Source: Marinospirillum sp. (lineage in GTDB: Bacteria > Pseudomonadota > Gammaproteobacteria > Pseudomonadales > Halomonadaceae). From it: a DNA stretch of 7,187 nucleotides. Location: NCBI GenBank assembly GCA_007116195.1, contig SKIX01000151.1, positions 1 to 7,187 on the forward strand. The letters run 5' to 3'. Made by a program: the position numbers and the translations under genes. Shown here piece by piece: positions 1-6,777 of the stretch (position 1 is the stretch's first letter; every line of letters starts with the position of its first letter). Under the pieces are notes generated by a model. It ran no database searches. It had not been told where the DNA came from and worked only from the letters and a program-made list of their open reading frames with translations.

Positions 1-2522
1 AGCTCACAAGGCTCAAGCTGCCCATTGAGCAGCTGCTGGGTATTTTACAAAGTGAAAACTCAGTAGTGGATGCAGGTCGCAATCGGGTTGACTCCAAACG
101 TTTGCGTCTAGTTGTTCGCCCGGGTATGGACTCAGTTGCTACTTTGGAAGCCATCAAAGTGGGTTTGCCGGGTTCTACCGATCAATTGCGCCTAGGCGAC
201 CTGGCTGAGATTAGACGCCTGCCCAAGGAGCACCCAGATCACTTAATTCGTCATCAAGGCCAGGAAGCTTTTACACTGGCTGTTTCCGGCGTGGCAGATA
301 TTAATATTGTCGATTTGGGTGCCGCTGTTGAAGCGCATTTACAAGCCTTATCCAGCCGCATTCCCTTGGGTGTTAGCCTTGAACCTATTTACCAGCAGCA
401 TCAGGTGGTTGATGAAGCCGTGCGTGGCTTTATGCTTAACCTGGCTTTATCGGTAACCATTGTTATTGCTGTCTTATGTTTGTTTATGGGCTGGCGGGTT
501 GGTCTCGTGGTGGGCTCAACACTACTATTGACAGTTTTGGGCACGCTGCTGTTTATGCGCCTGCTCAATATTGAAATGGAAAGAGTATCTTTGGGTGCTC
601 TAATCATTGCAATGGGGATGCTGGTTGATAACGCTATCGTTGTTGCCGAAGGAATGCTGATTAATTTGCAGCGGCGGCTGTCCAACCAGCAAGCTGCAGA
701 AGACGCGGTTTCTAAAACTCAGCTGCCTTTACTGGGTGCCACCGTGATAGCCATAATGGCTTTTGCCAGCATAGGTTTATCACCTGATCAAACGGGTGAG
801 TTTTTGCTCTCACTCTTCCAGGTCATTGCTATTTCTTTATTGCTCAGCTGGCTGCTGGCTGTAACCATTACGCCCTTTCTTGGTGGCTGGCTGTTGCGTC
901 CTTCTATGCAATCAGAAAACCAGGATCCCTACGGTAAAAAACTCTATCAGGGCTATCGCTGGCTGCTGAGTCAATGCTTGAAAGCCAGAACCCTAACGTT
1001 AGGCCTTTTATTACTGCTTACGTTAAGTAGTTTTATAGCTTTGGGCTGGTTACGCTTATCTTTTTTTCCAGATTCCAATACCCCGCTTTTTTATGTGCAT
1101 TACCAGCTGCCCCAAGGTAGTGATCTGCGTGCGACCAGTGAGGATGTCAAACGCATGGAGCAGGATTTGCTAGAGCGGGATGAGGTTAAAGCAGTGACCA
1201 GCCTAATTGGACAAGGTGCCAGCCGCTTTATGCTGACCTATGAGCCAGCCCAACCCAATCCTGCTTATGCTCAACTTCTGGTTAGAGTGCACAGCTTGGA
1301 TAACCTGGATGCCTTAATTGCTGATTTGCGTAGTCAGTGGGATTACCCCCAGGGTCAGCTGCGCTTCCAGCGTTTGCGTTTTGGGCCAGGTGTCGAGGCC
1401 CAAATTGAAGCTAGGCTGGCCGGTAGCGACTGGCAGACTCTGCGGGCTTTAGGTGAAACCTTTAAAACGCGCTTGCAAGCCCAGCCGGAAGTCATTGAAG
1501 TTCGGCATAGCTGGCAAGAAATGGAAAGCGTGCTGCGGCCAGAATTCCATGAAGAGCGCGGGCGTCATGCCGGTATTAGTCGGGATGACTTGGCCCAGGC
1601 GCTCAAATTTGCGACCGAAGGTGTGGTCGCAGGTAGCTATCGTGAAGGTGAGGATCGTTTACCCTTGGTGGCAAGGTTGTCAGCAGCAGAAAGGGGGGAT
1701 TTAGGCCGTCTACTGGAAAGGCAAATATGGAGCCCGAGGGAGCGAACCTATATTCCTATGGATCAAGTGGTCGAGGGTTTTATTTTAGAAGCTGAAGAGG
1801 CCAGTATTCAAAGGCGCAACCGAGTAAGAACCCTTAGCGTGCAAGCAGAGCCAGCACCTGGCTACACAACCAGTGAAGCCTTTGATGTGGTTCGTGAACT
1901 CTTGGAGCAGGAGCCTCTGCCAGAAGGTTATCAGTTAACCTGGGGTGGTGAGCACGAGGCTTCGCGAGATGCACAAACGGCTTTAATTTCACGCCTGCCT
2001 TTTAGTTTTTTAGTGATGCTGATTATTTCGGTGTTGCTGTTTGGCCGCTTGCGTCAACCCTTGATTATCTGGTTAGTTGTGCCTATGGCCACGGTTGGAG
2101 TGGTTTATGGCCTGCTAATAACTGGCCTGCCACTTGGATTTATGGCCTTGCTCGGTTTTTTAAGTCTTTCCGGTATGCTGATTAAAAACGGCATTGTTTT
2201 GGTTGATGAAATCGATGCGATGCAAACTCAGGAAAAAACACCCAGGGCCGCTTTATTAACAGCCTGCTTAAGCCGTCTGCGGCCCGTACTTTTAGCTGCT
2301 GTTACCACGATTTTGGGTATGCTGCCGTTGCTCTTTGACGCCTTCTTTGCCAGTATGGCGGTAACCATTATGGCTGGCTTAGCTTTTGCAACGCTGCTGA
2401 CTCTAATAGCGGTTCCTTTGTTGTATGATCTTTTGATTAACCCACGGCCTCCCGGTCAACAGCCGCCAGATCAGGAAGACAATAACAATGAAGATTCACC
2501 AGGAAATAAGTTGGCAACTTGA
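1..2522 (+). CDS. RND (HAE1/AcrB-type) efflux pump inner-membrane permease, 5'-truncated by window edge
   Basis: This is the proton-driven inner-membrane subunit of a tripartite efflux pump, normally working with a periplasmic adaptor and an outer-membrane channel; neither partner is visible here. The frame is open to the first base, with the first full codon at 3, giving 839 visible codons. The family usually has about 1,020-1,050 residues, so roughly 180-210 N-terminal residues (TM1 and part of the porter domain) lie upstream. Visible order: rest of the first periplasmic porter region, TM2-TM6 (about 426-900), TM7 (about 1000-1060), the second porter region (about 1060-1985), then TM8-TM12 (about 1990-2440). 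The TM4 proton-relay motif reads GMLVDNAIVVAEG, with Asp at 627-629 and Asn at 630-632 where AcrB has Asp-Asp. The TM10 relay Lys (2184-2186) is present in MLIKNGIVLVDE, and TM11 has the usual Thr-rich VTTILGMLPLL. The Asp-Asn form resembles TriC-like pumps, but the substrate cannot be read from sequence. The tail overlaps the next gene by 35 bases. Confidence 0.95.
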   Translation, partial: LTRLKLPIEQLLGILQSENSVVDAGRNRVDSKRLRLVVRPGMDSVATLEAIKVGLPGSTDQLRLGDLAEIRRLPKEHPDHLIRHQGQEAFTLAVSGVADINIVDLGAAVEAHLQALSSRIPLGVSLEPIYQQHQVVDEAVRGFMLNLALSVTIVIAVLCLFMGWRVGLVVGSTLLLTVLGTLLFMRLLNIEMERVSLGALIIAMGMLVDNAIVVAEGMLINLQRRLSNQQAAEDAVSKTQLPLLGATVIAIMAFASIGLSPDQTGEFLLSLFQVIAISLLLSWLLAVTITPFLGGWLLRPSMQSENQDPYGKKLYQGYRWLLSQCLKARTLTLGLLLLLTLSSFIALGWLRLSFFPDSNTPLFYVHYQLPQGSDLRATSEDVKRMEQDLLERDEVKAVTSLIGQGASRFMLTYEPAQPNPAYAQLLVRVHSLDNLDALIADLRSQWDYPQGQLRFQRLRFGPGVEAQIEARLAGSDWQTLRALGETFKTRLQAQPEVIEVRHSWQEMESVLRPEFHEERGRHAGISRDDLAQALKFATEGVVAGSYREGEDRLPLVARLSAAERGDLGRLLERQIWSPRERTYIPMDQVVEGFILEAEEASIQRRNRVRTLSVQAEPAPGYTTSEAFDVVRELLEQEPLPEGYQLTWGGEHEASRDAQTALISRLPFSFLVMLIISVLLFGRLRQPLIIWLVVPMATVGVVYGLLITGLPLGFMALLGFLSLSGMLIKNGIVLVDEIDAMQTQEKTPRAALLTACLSRLRPVLLAAVTTILGMLPLLFDAFFASMAVTIMAGLAFATLLTLIAVPLLYDLLINPRPPGQQPPDQEDNNNEDSPGNKLAT

Positions 2523-4032
2523 TCAACAGCCCCAGTTAGCGCAGTTAGAAAAGCGTTTGCTGACTGCTTTTCAAACCTTGACTGAAGAGCATTGGCAGCA
2601 AAGGCACCTGTGTTTACTGGATACTTTTGACTGGACTCTCTGGCGAAAAGGCGAGGCTCTGGTTTTCTCCCATAATGCGGGCCAAGCAGGAAAAAAAGGA
2701 CGGCTACAGGTCTTTTCGCTTCAAGGCGGGTCGCCCTTGTTGACCTCTGAGCCTTTGGCAACGCCACCTAATTACTTTTGGCAACTGGGTTCAGATCCTT
2801 TAACTGAGCATTTGCGTAAACGCCTTGGCTTTTGGTCATTGCAGCCTTGGGTTGGCCTGGAAGAAGAAAGCTGGTTGCTGGCCTGTCGTGATGAAGAAGG
2901 CAAGATGCAAGTGCGTATTCAGGTGTTGCAGCAGCAAGTATTTCGCTTGGATTGTGAGCAGGCGCCTCGGCAGCATCGGCTTATGCTTATTCTCACGCCC
3001 TTGCGGGGTTATGAGCGGGAAGCGGGTGCGGCCTACCAGTGTCTGCAAGAACTCTTGGGTGAGCCGAAAAACTCTATGGACCCACTAGCCTGGGTTGAAG
3101 CCTGTGGCTTGGCTCCTGAAGCAGCCTGGTTACCCAACCCCTTGCCTTTAAACCCTGAGTCTCCTGCAGAAGAAGTTTTGCGCCTGGCTGCAGGAAAAAT
3201 CTTTGCTCAAGCGCGCCGATATGAGCAGGGCATTCAGGACGATATCAACACCGAATACCTGCATCAATATCGCGTTAACCTGAGACGCCTGCGCTCTCTA
3301 TTTACTCTGTTAAAACAGGCTTTCCCCAGCAAGGATTATCAGGCGCTCAAAGCTCAGCTGCAGCCGCTCTCAAAAATGACGACGCGGCTAAGAGATTTAG
3401 ATGTGTTCCTGTTAGCAAAAGATCACTTTATCAAGCAGGTTCCTGAGGTTTTTCGTTCAGGGCTGCAGGCTTTTTTTCTGCAGGTGACTCAAGAACGCAA
3501 TCAAGTACAGCAACACTTGGCTAGTGAGCTGAGCACTAGGGATTATCAGCAAAGTTGCCAAAGGTTAAGTGACTTTTTTGCCCAGCCAGCCAGTCTAGCA
3601 ACCAAAAAAGGGCGTCAGCCAGTCGCTCGGCTAGCGGGGCAGAAAATCCGTCAAAGGTATAATAAAATCACCGCGGCGAGTCAGGCTATAGATGCTAGCA
3701 GCCCGGATGAGGCGTTACATGATCTTCGCCTAGAGTTTAAGAAACTGCGTTATTTGTTAGACTTTTTTGCCGCTTTAAACCCCGAGCAGTCGATTAAAAA
3801 ACAGCTTAAATCACTTAAAAAGCTACAAAAAGTTTTAGGCGAGTTTAATGACTTGAGTGTTCAACAGCAGTTCCTGCTGGAGTACTTAGAGCAGACCAAG
3901 GCGGCTGAGCAAAAGGCGGCCTTGCATGGTTTAATTACCCTGTTGCACCACCAGCAGTTACAGATGAAGCTAACTGCTTTACAGCTACTGGCCGATTTTA
4001 ATCGTGCTGGTCAGAACAACAAAGGAGACTAA
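2488..4032 (+). CDS. CHAD domain protein with degenerate CYTH-like N-terminal region
   Basis: A 514-residue soluble protein with no signal peptide or membrane segment. Residues about 227-505 form a CHAD domain (conserved histidine alpha-helical domain, a family known to bind polyphosphate). Its two diagnostic repeats are visible: HQYRVNLRRLRS from His259, and ALHDLRLEFKKLRYLL with His411, followed by LKKLQKVLGEFNDL. Both helices carry the expected rows of Arg and Lys that would face a polyanion. Residues 1-205 resemble the CYTH (triphosphate-tunnel) half of CYTH-CHAD proteins through LLDTFDWTLWRKG (43-55) and LTPLRGYERE (169-178). However, the N-terminal ExExK catalytic signature is not recognisable (QEISWQL instead), so hydrolase activity is doubtful. 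The ATG at 2488 has AGGAAG at 2473-2478, nine bases upstream, and lies inside the end of the RND gene, suggesting translational coupling. The next gene starts three bases after the stop. CHAD assignment is firm; the CYTH relation is inferred from motifs. Confidence 0.9.
   Translation: MKIHQEISWQLDQQPQLAQLEKRLLTAFQTLTEEHWQQRHLCLLDTFDWTLWRKGEALVFSHNAGQAGKKGRLQVFSLQGGSPLLTSEPLATPPNYFWQLGSDPLTEHLRKRLGFWSLQPWVGLEEESWLLACRDEEGKMQVRIQVLQQQVFRLDCEQAPRQHRLMLILTPLRGYEREAGAAYQCLQELLGEPKNSMDPLAWVEACGLAPEAAWLPNPLPLNPESPAEEVLRLAAGKIFAQARRYEQGIQDDINTEYLHQYRVNLRRLRSLFTLLKQAFPSKDYQALKAQLQPLSKMTTRLRDLDVFLLAKDHFIKQVPEVFRSGLQAFFLQVTQERNQVQQHLASELSTRDYQQSCQRLSDFFAQPASLATKKGRQPVARLAGQKIRQRYNKITAASQAIDASSPDEALHDLRLEFKKLRYLLDFFAALNPEQSIKKQLKSLKKLQKVLGEFNDLSVQQQFLLEYLEQTKAAEQKAALHGLITLLHHQQLQMKLTALQLLADFNRAGQNNKGD
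4022..4027 (+). promoter_or_regulatory. Shine-Dalgarno AAGGAG supporting a TTG start for the ParA-like gene
   Basis: AAGGAG sits eight bases before TTG at 4036, inside the last codons of the CHAD gene. The first ATG in frame (4060) would remove the first beta strand just before the Walker A lysine, so the TTG start is preferred. A strong ribosome site paired with a weak start codon, three bases after the previous stop, suggests coupled and limited translation. Confidence 0.8.
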
Positions 4033-4035
4033 ACC

Positions 4036-4776
4036 TTGCAGACTCTAGCCGTTTACAGCATGAAAGGGGGGGTAGGCAAAACAGCCGCCTCAGTTAACCT
4101 GGCCTATTGGGCTGCCCAGTCAGGGTTAAAGACGCTGTTGATTGACCTTGACCCTCAAGGTGCTTCCTCTTTTTACTTTCGTATTAAACCAGCCAAAAAG
4201 AATTGGGGGCAGCGTTTTTTTAAAGCTTATCAGCACCTACTCAAGCAGATTAAAGCCAGTGATTACGAGAATCTGGATGTTATACCAGCTCACCTCAGTT
4301 TTCGTCATTTTGATATTATTTTAAATGGTTTAAATAAGCGCAAAAGCCGTTTGCAGAAAATTCTTAAAGGGCTAAGAAAAGAATATGATTTAGTCATTCT
4401 GGACTGCCCACCCAGCATTGGGCAGCTGTCTGAAACCGTTTTTTCAGCTTCAGATCTGTTGCTTGTGCCCGTCATACCGACCACCCTGTCTGAGCGTACT
4501 TTTGAGCAGCTACTTGCTTTCTTTAAGCAGGAAGGCTATCCCAAAAAGAAAATTTTGCCTTTCTTTTCTCTGGTGCAACAACAAAAATCACTACATAAAA
4601 ATACTCAGGATAAGCTCAGAAAAACCTACCCAAGCTTCTTAAAAACCGTGATTCCTTTTTCTGCAGACGTAGAAAACATGGGGGAAGAAAGAGCACCTGT
4701 TGACCAGTTCGCTTCAGGAAAGGCGGCCAATACTGCCTTCCGTGACCTGTGGAAAGAAGTAGCTGGCCACTTGTAA
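4036..4776 (+). CDS. ParA/MinD-type deviant Walker ATPase, orphan (no ParB nearby)
   Basis: A 246-residue ATPase of the ParA/MinD superfamily, the size of short ParA proteins without an N-terminal helix-turn-helix. The deviant Walker A motif KGGVGKT is at residues 10-16, with signature Lys10 and phosphate-binding Lys15. The A' segment LLIDLDPQG is at 35-42, and Walker B ILDCPP at 121-126. NTHT-type details such as VPVIPTTLSERTFEQL (144-159) also fit ParA rather than arsenic or nitrogenase relatives. There is no MinD-like C-terminal amphipathic membrane helix; the protein ends at EVAGHL, so nucleoid rather than membrane association is more likely. No ParB gene or parS-like palindrome is seen beside it, so plasmid or chromosome segregation is not implied. 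Known orphan ParAs position carboxysomes, chemoreceptor clusters or other cargos. Here the upstream CHAD gene, three bases away, is the obvious partner candidate, while the convergent chemoreceptor is a weaker one. The gene starts with TTG and is richer in Lys codons and A/T than the RND gene. Confidence 0.9.
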   Translation: MQTLAVYSMKGGVGKTAASVNLAYWAAQSGLKTLLIDLDPQGASSFYFRIKPAKKNWGQRFFKAYQHLLKQIKASDYENLDVIPAHLSFRHFDIILNGLNKRKSRLQKILKGLRKEYDLVILDCPPSIGQLSETVFSASDLLLVPVIPTTLSERTFEQLLAFFKQEGYPKKKILPFFSLVQQQKSLHKNTQDKLRKTYPSFLKTVIPFSADVENMGEERAPVDQFASGKAANTAFRDLWKEVAGHL

Positions 4777-4796
4777 CCTTTAATAGCCAGCTTTTT
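4761..4796 (+). terminator. Probable rho-independent terminator of the RND-CHAD-ParA operon
   Basis: AGCTGGC (4761-4767) and GCCAGCT (4786-4792) form a perfect seven-base-pair stem with an 18-base loop. The T run continues to 4796, giving five T in a row with the last stem base. The left arm lies in the final ParA codons and the loop holds its TAA stop. The loop is long for a classical terminator. On the minus strand the same stem is followed only by a weak T-rich stretch (ACTTCTTTCC), so it may stop the convergent chemoreceptor transcript less efficiently. Confidence 0.55.
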
Positions 4797-4803
4797 GGAT
4801 TGC

Positions 4804-6588
4804 TTATTGATCATTTAGCAGCTGCTGGGTTTCAAAACCCATAATCAGTGAACCCCAGCGCTTGCCATCAACATACAAGGGAATAGAAAGGTCGTTCAGT
4901 ATCTCACCTGTATCACGAATAAAGGTTTGTAATAAGAAAGGGTTATCATGGGTGCAGCGCCTTTGTTCTGGGCGAGTTTCAAAATAAATGCGCTGATGGC
5001 GGCTTTTTAAGTTATCAACCGCAAGATCTCCGGTAATAGGTTGAGCAACTTTTTTGTGGTGTGCAGGCAGGTAACCCTTGCGGTCAATGGGTACGGCATA
5101 AATAAATTCAGGGTAGTCAGCTAGGAAACCATCACAAAGGGGCTGTATTGCAGCGGCAAAGGCTTGGGTGTACTCCGTTTTATACTGGGCTGGCTGCTGA
5201 TTAGGGTTGATGCGCTGATAGTTAACATCGAACAGGTTGACCCCTTGTTCTTGAAGTTGCTGAAAAACGACCTCAATCTCGTGTGCCCACTGGCGCCCTA
5301 ATTGGGTCATTTTTTCAAAACCGCCAAAGCCAATAATGAAACGTGATAACAGCTCTTGAGTGCTTTCCGTCGCCAACTCCAGTTCGTAAGAATAATCACG
5401 TGAAGCATCCATATCCTGTTTTACTGCGGCGGATAAGTCGGTTATCGAAGTGACCTGCTGATGGGTTTCTCGGTTGGTATAGGATAATTCATCTATGGCC
5501 GCTGAGATTCGAGTTAGCTGTTGACTCATCTGCTCGAAGCCGGCTACCAGGCTGATAAACTGATCATGGGTTTTACCCATAAATTCTTCTGTTTCTGCAA
5601 CATTGGTATGGATGCTGAGCGCACCCTCCTGAGTATCAGCAACCAAACGTGACATAATGCCTATGTTGGCATGGATTTGCTGGGTTGCTTCATTGACTTG
5701 ATGGGCAAGGCTACGAACTTCGTCAGCGACGACGGCAAAGCCGCGCCCTGCATCGCCTGCTCGGGCAGCTTCTATGGAAGCATTCAGTGCTAAAAGATTA
5801 GTTTGTTCAGAGAAGCCTTCTACCAGACCTAGAATTTCTTTAATCGTTTCAGAGTTTTCACTCAGAGTGGTTACCGTTTTCTGAAAGCCGGTGACCAGTT
5901 GATCGACATCAGAAATTTGCTTTAATACCCCTTGAAGCTCTTGGCTGGAGTGGTGGATTTCGCCCAGATTATTCTCGGTTTGCTGGCTAATTTGGCTAGT
6001 GTTCGAGGCAATTTCTTCAACGGCTTGGGTTGCTTGTTGACTGGATTCTAAAACTTGAAGGGCTTGTTGCTCCTGGTTGGTTGAGGAGTCTCTGGCCTGG
6101 GTGACGACTTTTTGCAGCCGAGCTGCACTGAGTGCAACCTTAACAGAGTGATGTCGAGCTTCACTGATCATCTGTTTAAGCTGCCCTGAAAACTCATTGT
6201 AACTCTGTGCCAGTGTGGAAATTTCATCGTAGGTGTAATCAGGCAGGGTGGCTGAAATATCACCATTTTTGCTTTTGATAGCTTGGAGTACAGCGGTGAT
6301 TTCTTTGATCGGTTTAACGATCAAGTGACGCATAAAGAAAAGGGTGAAGATGCCGAGCAGCAGGGTTGCCAGACTGGTTAGACCTAAGACCCAGCTTAAA
6401 GCATTTAAGTGGTTGAGCAGCGAGTTGGGATCCGCTGCAGCGCTTAGCTCAGCTTTTAGTTGATGGATGTAGTGTAGGGATAAGACTACCAAAGCAAACT
6501 GTGGCAGCAACAGGATTACTAGATTGCCAGTGATTTTACGAGTCAGGGTGAACCAAAAAGTTTTTTCGATTTTACGATAAAGGCTCAT
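4804..6588 (-). CDS. Methyl-accepting chemotaxis protein with C-terminal cytoplasmic sensor-like domain
   Basis: A 594-residue chemoreceptor that would signal to CheA/CheW in the inner-membrane array. TM1 is about residues 21-41 and TM2 about 66-88, leaving only about 25 residues outside, too few for a periplasmic ligand domain. HAMP follows (about 87-140, with the [11 protein letters not shown] entry). The long coiled-coil signalling domain covers about 145-415, and its conserved tip is at 259-292 ([18 protein letters not shown], then [15 protein letters not shown]). After the coiled coil, residues about 430-588 form an extra PAS/Cache-like domain: [18 protein letters not shown], then a conserved-looking [20 protein letters not shown], and ending in [16 protein letters not shown]. 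This is probably the input domain, so sensing is likely cytoplasmic; the ligand is unknown. The domain is rich in His plus Cys545, which may matter for a metal or redox ligand (inference). The ATG is preceded by AAGAG (6597-6601), eight bases away. The gene converges on the ParA gene with a 27-base gap and stands divergent from the broken binding-protein gene. Confidence 0.95.
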   Translation of the reverse strand: MSLYRKIEKTFWFTLTRKITGNLVILLLPQFALVVLSLHYIHQLKAELSAAADPNSLLNHLNALSWVLGLTSLATLLLGIFTLFFMRHLIVKPIKEITAVLQAIKSKNGDISATLPDYTYDEISTLAQSYNEFSGQLKQMISEARHHSVKVALSAARLQKVVTQARDSSTNQEQQALQVLESSQQATQAVEEIASNTSQISQQTENNLGEIHHSSQELQGVLKQISDVDQLVTGFQKTVTTLSENSETIKEILGLVEGFSEQTNLLALNASIEAARAGDAGRGFAVVADEVRSLAHQVNEATQQIHANIGIMSRLVADTQEGALSIHTNVAETEEFMGKTHDQFISLVAGFEQMSQQLTRISAAIDELSYTNRETHQQVTSITDLSAAVKQDMDASRDYSYELELATESTQELLSRFIIGFGGFEKMTQLGRQWAHEIEVVFQQLQEQGVNLFDVNYQRINPNQQPAQYKTEYTQAFAAAIQPLCDGFLADYPEFIYAVPIDRKGYLPAHHKKVAQPITGDLAVDNLKSRHQRIYFETRPEQRRCTHDNPFLLQTFIRDTGEILNDLSIPLYVDGKRWGSLIMGFETQQLLNDQ

Positions 6589-6635
6589 GCGCTAGGCTCT
6601 TATTGTTGTAGTGGCTGACTTGGAGCAGGAATTCC

Positions 6636-6665
6636 CTAATATGACATTTTTATTCTTTTTGATAA
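6636..6665 (-). promoter_or_regulatory. Weak candidate sigma-70 promoter for the chemoreceptor gene
   Basis: Read on the minus strand, TTATCA (6660-6665) matches the -35 consensus at four of six bases, and TATTAG (6636-6641) matches the -10 at four of six, with an 18-base spacer rich in A. It lies about 48 bases upstream of the start codon. No convincing flagellar sigma-28 site was found in this gap. This is a by-eye match in an AT-rich stretch and could be chance. Confidence 0.25.
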
Positions 6666-6668
6666 ATG
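6641..6668 (+). promoter_or_regulatory. Weak candidate promoter for the substrate-binding protein remnant
   Basis: ATGACA (6641-6646) matches the -35 consensus at five of six bases. It is followed after 16 bases by TAAATG (6663-6668), which matches the -10 poorly. It overlaps the minus-strand candidate promoter and runs into the inverted repeat at 6666-6692, so the two directions could interfere or share an operator. Support is weak. Confidence 0.2.
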
Positions 6669-6692
6669 CTTGTGAGACTAAAGAGCAAGCAT
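6666..6692. repeat. Perfect 7-bp inverted repeat with 13-base spacer in the divergent intergenic region
   Basis: ATGCTTG (6666-6672) and CAAGCAT (6686-6692) are exact reverse complements separated by 13 bases. No T run follows on either strand, so it is not a standard terminator. Its place between two divergent genes, beside the candidate promoters, would suit a regulator-binding operator or a hairpin in the 5' leader. No regulator family was recognised. Confidence 0.45.
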
Positions 6693-6760
6693 GACTAACT
6701 GTTAAGAAATCCAGGTGCATCCTCGCCAGTTTTTCATTAGTGTAGGCTTAACTTTAACTC

Positions 6761-6765
6761 AGGAG
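6761..6765 (+). promoter_or_regulatory. Shine-Dalgarno AGGAG deciding the GTG start at 6778
   Basis: AGGAG lies 12 bases before GTG at 6778, a rather long spacing. It is chosen because translation from 6778 puts a short basic N-terminus directly before a hydrophobic stretch and lipobox. The longer in-frame GTG at 6715 would place about 21 non-signal-like residues in front and has no clear ribosome site. Confidence 0.55.
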
Positions 6766-6777
6766 TGGAAACTACAG

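Noticed and set aside
66..68. GTG at 66 as the start of the RND gene
   Set aside because: The frame is open upstream to the window edge, the upstream codons read as family-like sequence (PIEQLLGILQSENSVV), and starting here would remove TM1 and half of the first porter domain.
401..685. Minus-strand open frame opposite the RND membrane segments
   Set aside because: It is antisense to a strongly conserved coding region, has no recognisable motif and no ribosome site; it reflects the codon bias of the real gene.
2471..2767. Minus-strand open frame opposite the RND-CHAD junction
   Set aside because: It spans two real genes on the other strand, and the product shows no domain or signal.
4036..4776. 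ParA as part of a plasmid or chromosome partition locus
   Set aside because: No ParB gene follows; the gene is followed by a terminator and a convergent chemoreceptor. No parS-like palindrome was seen in the window.
6715..6717. GTG at 6715 as the start of the binding-protein remnant
   Set aside because: It has no clear ribosome site and would put 21 extra residues before a normal lipoprotein signal peptide; GTG at 6778 fits better.
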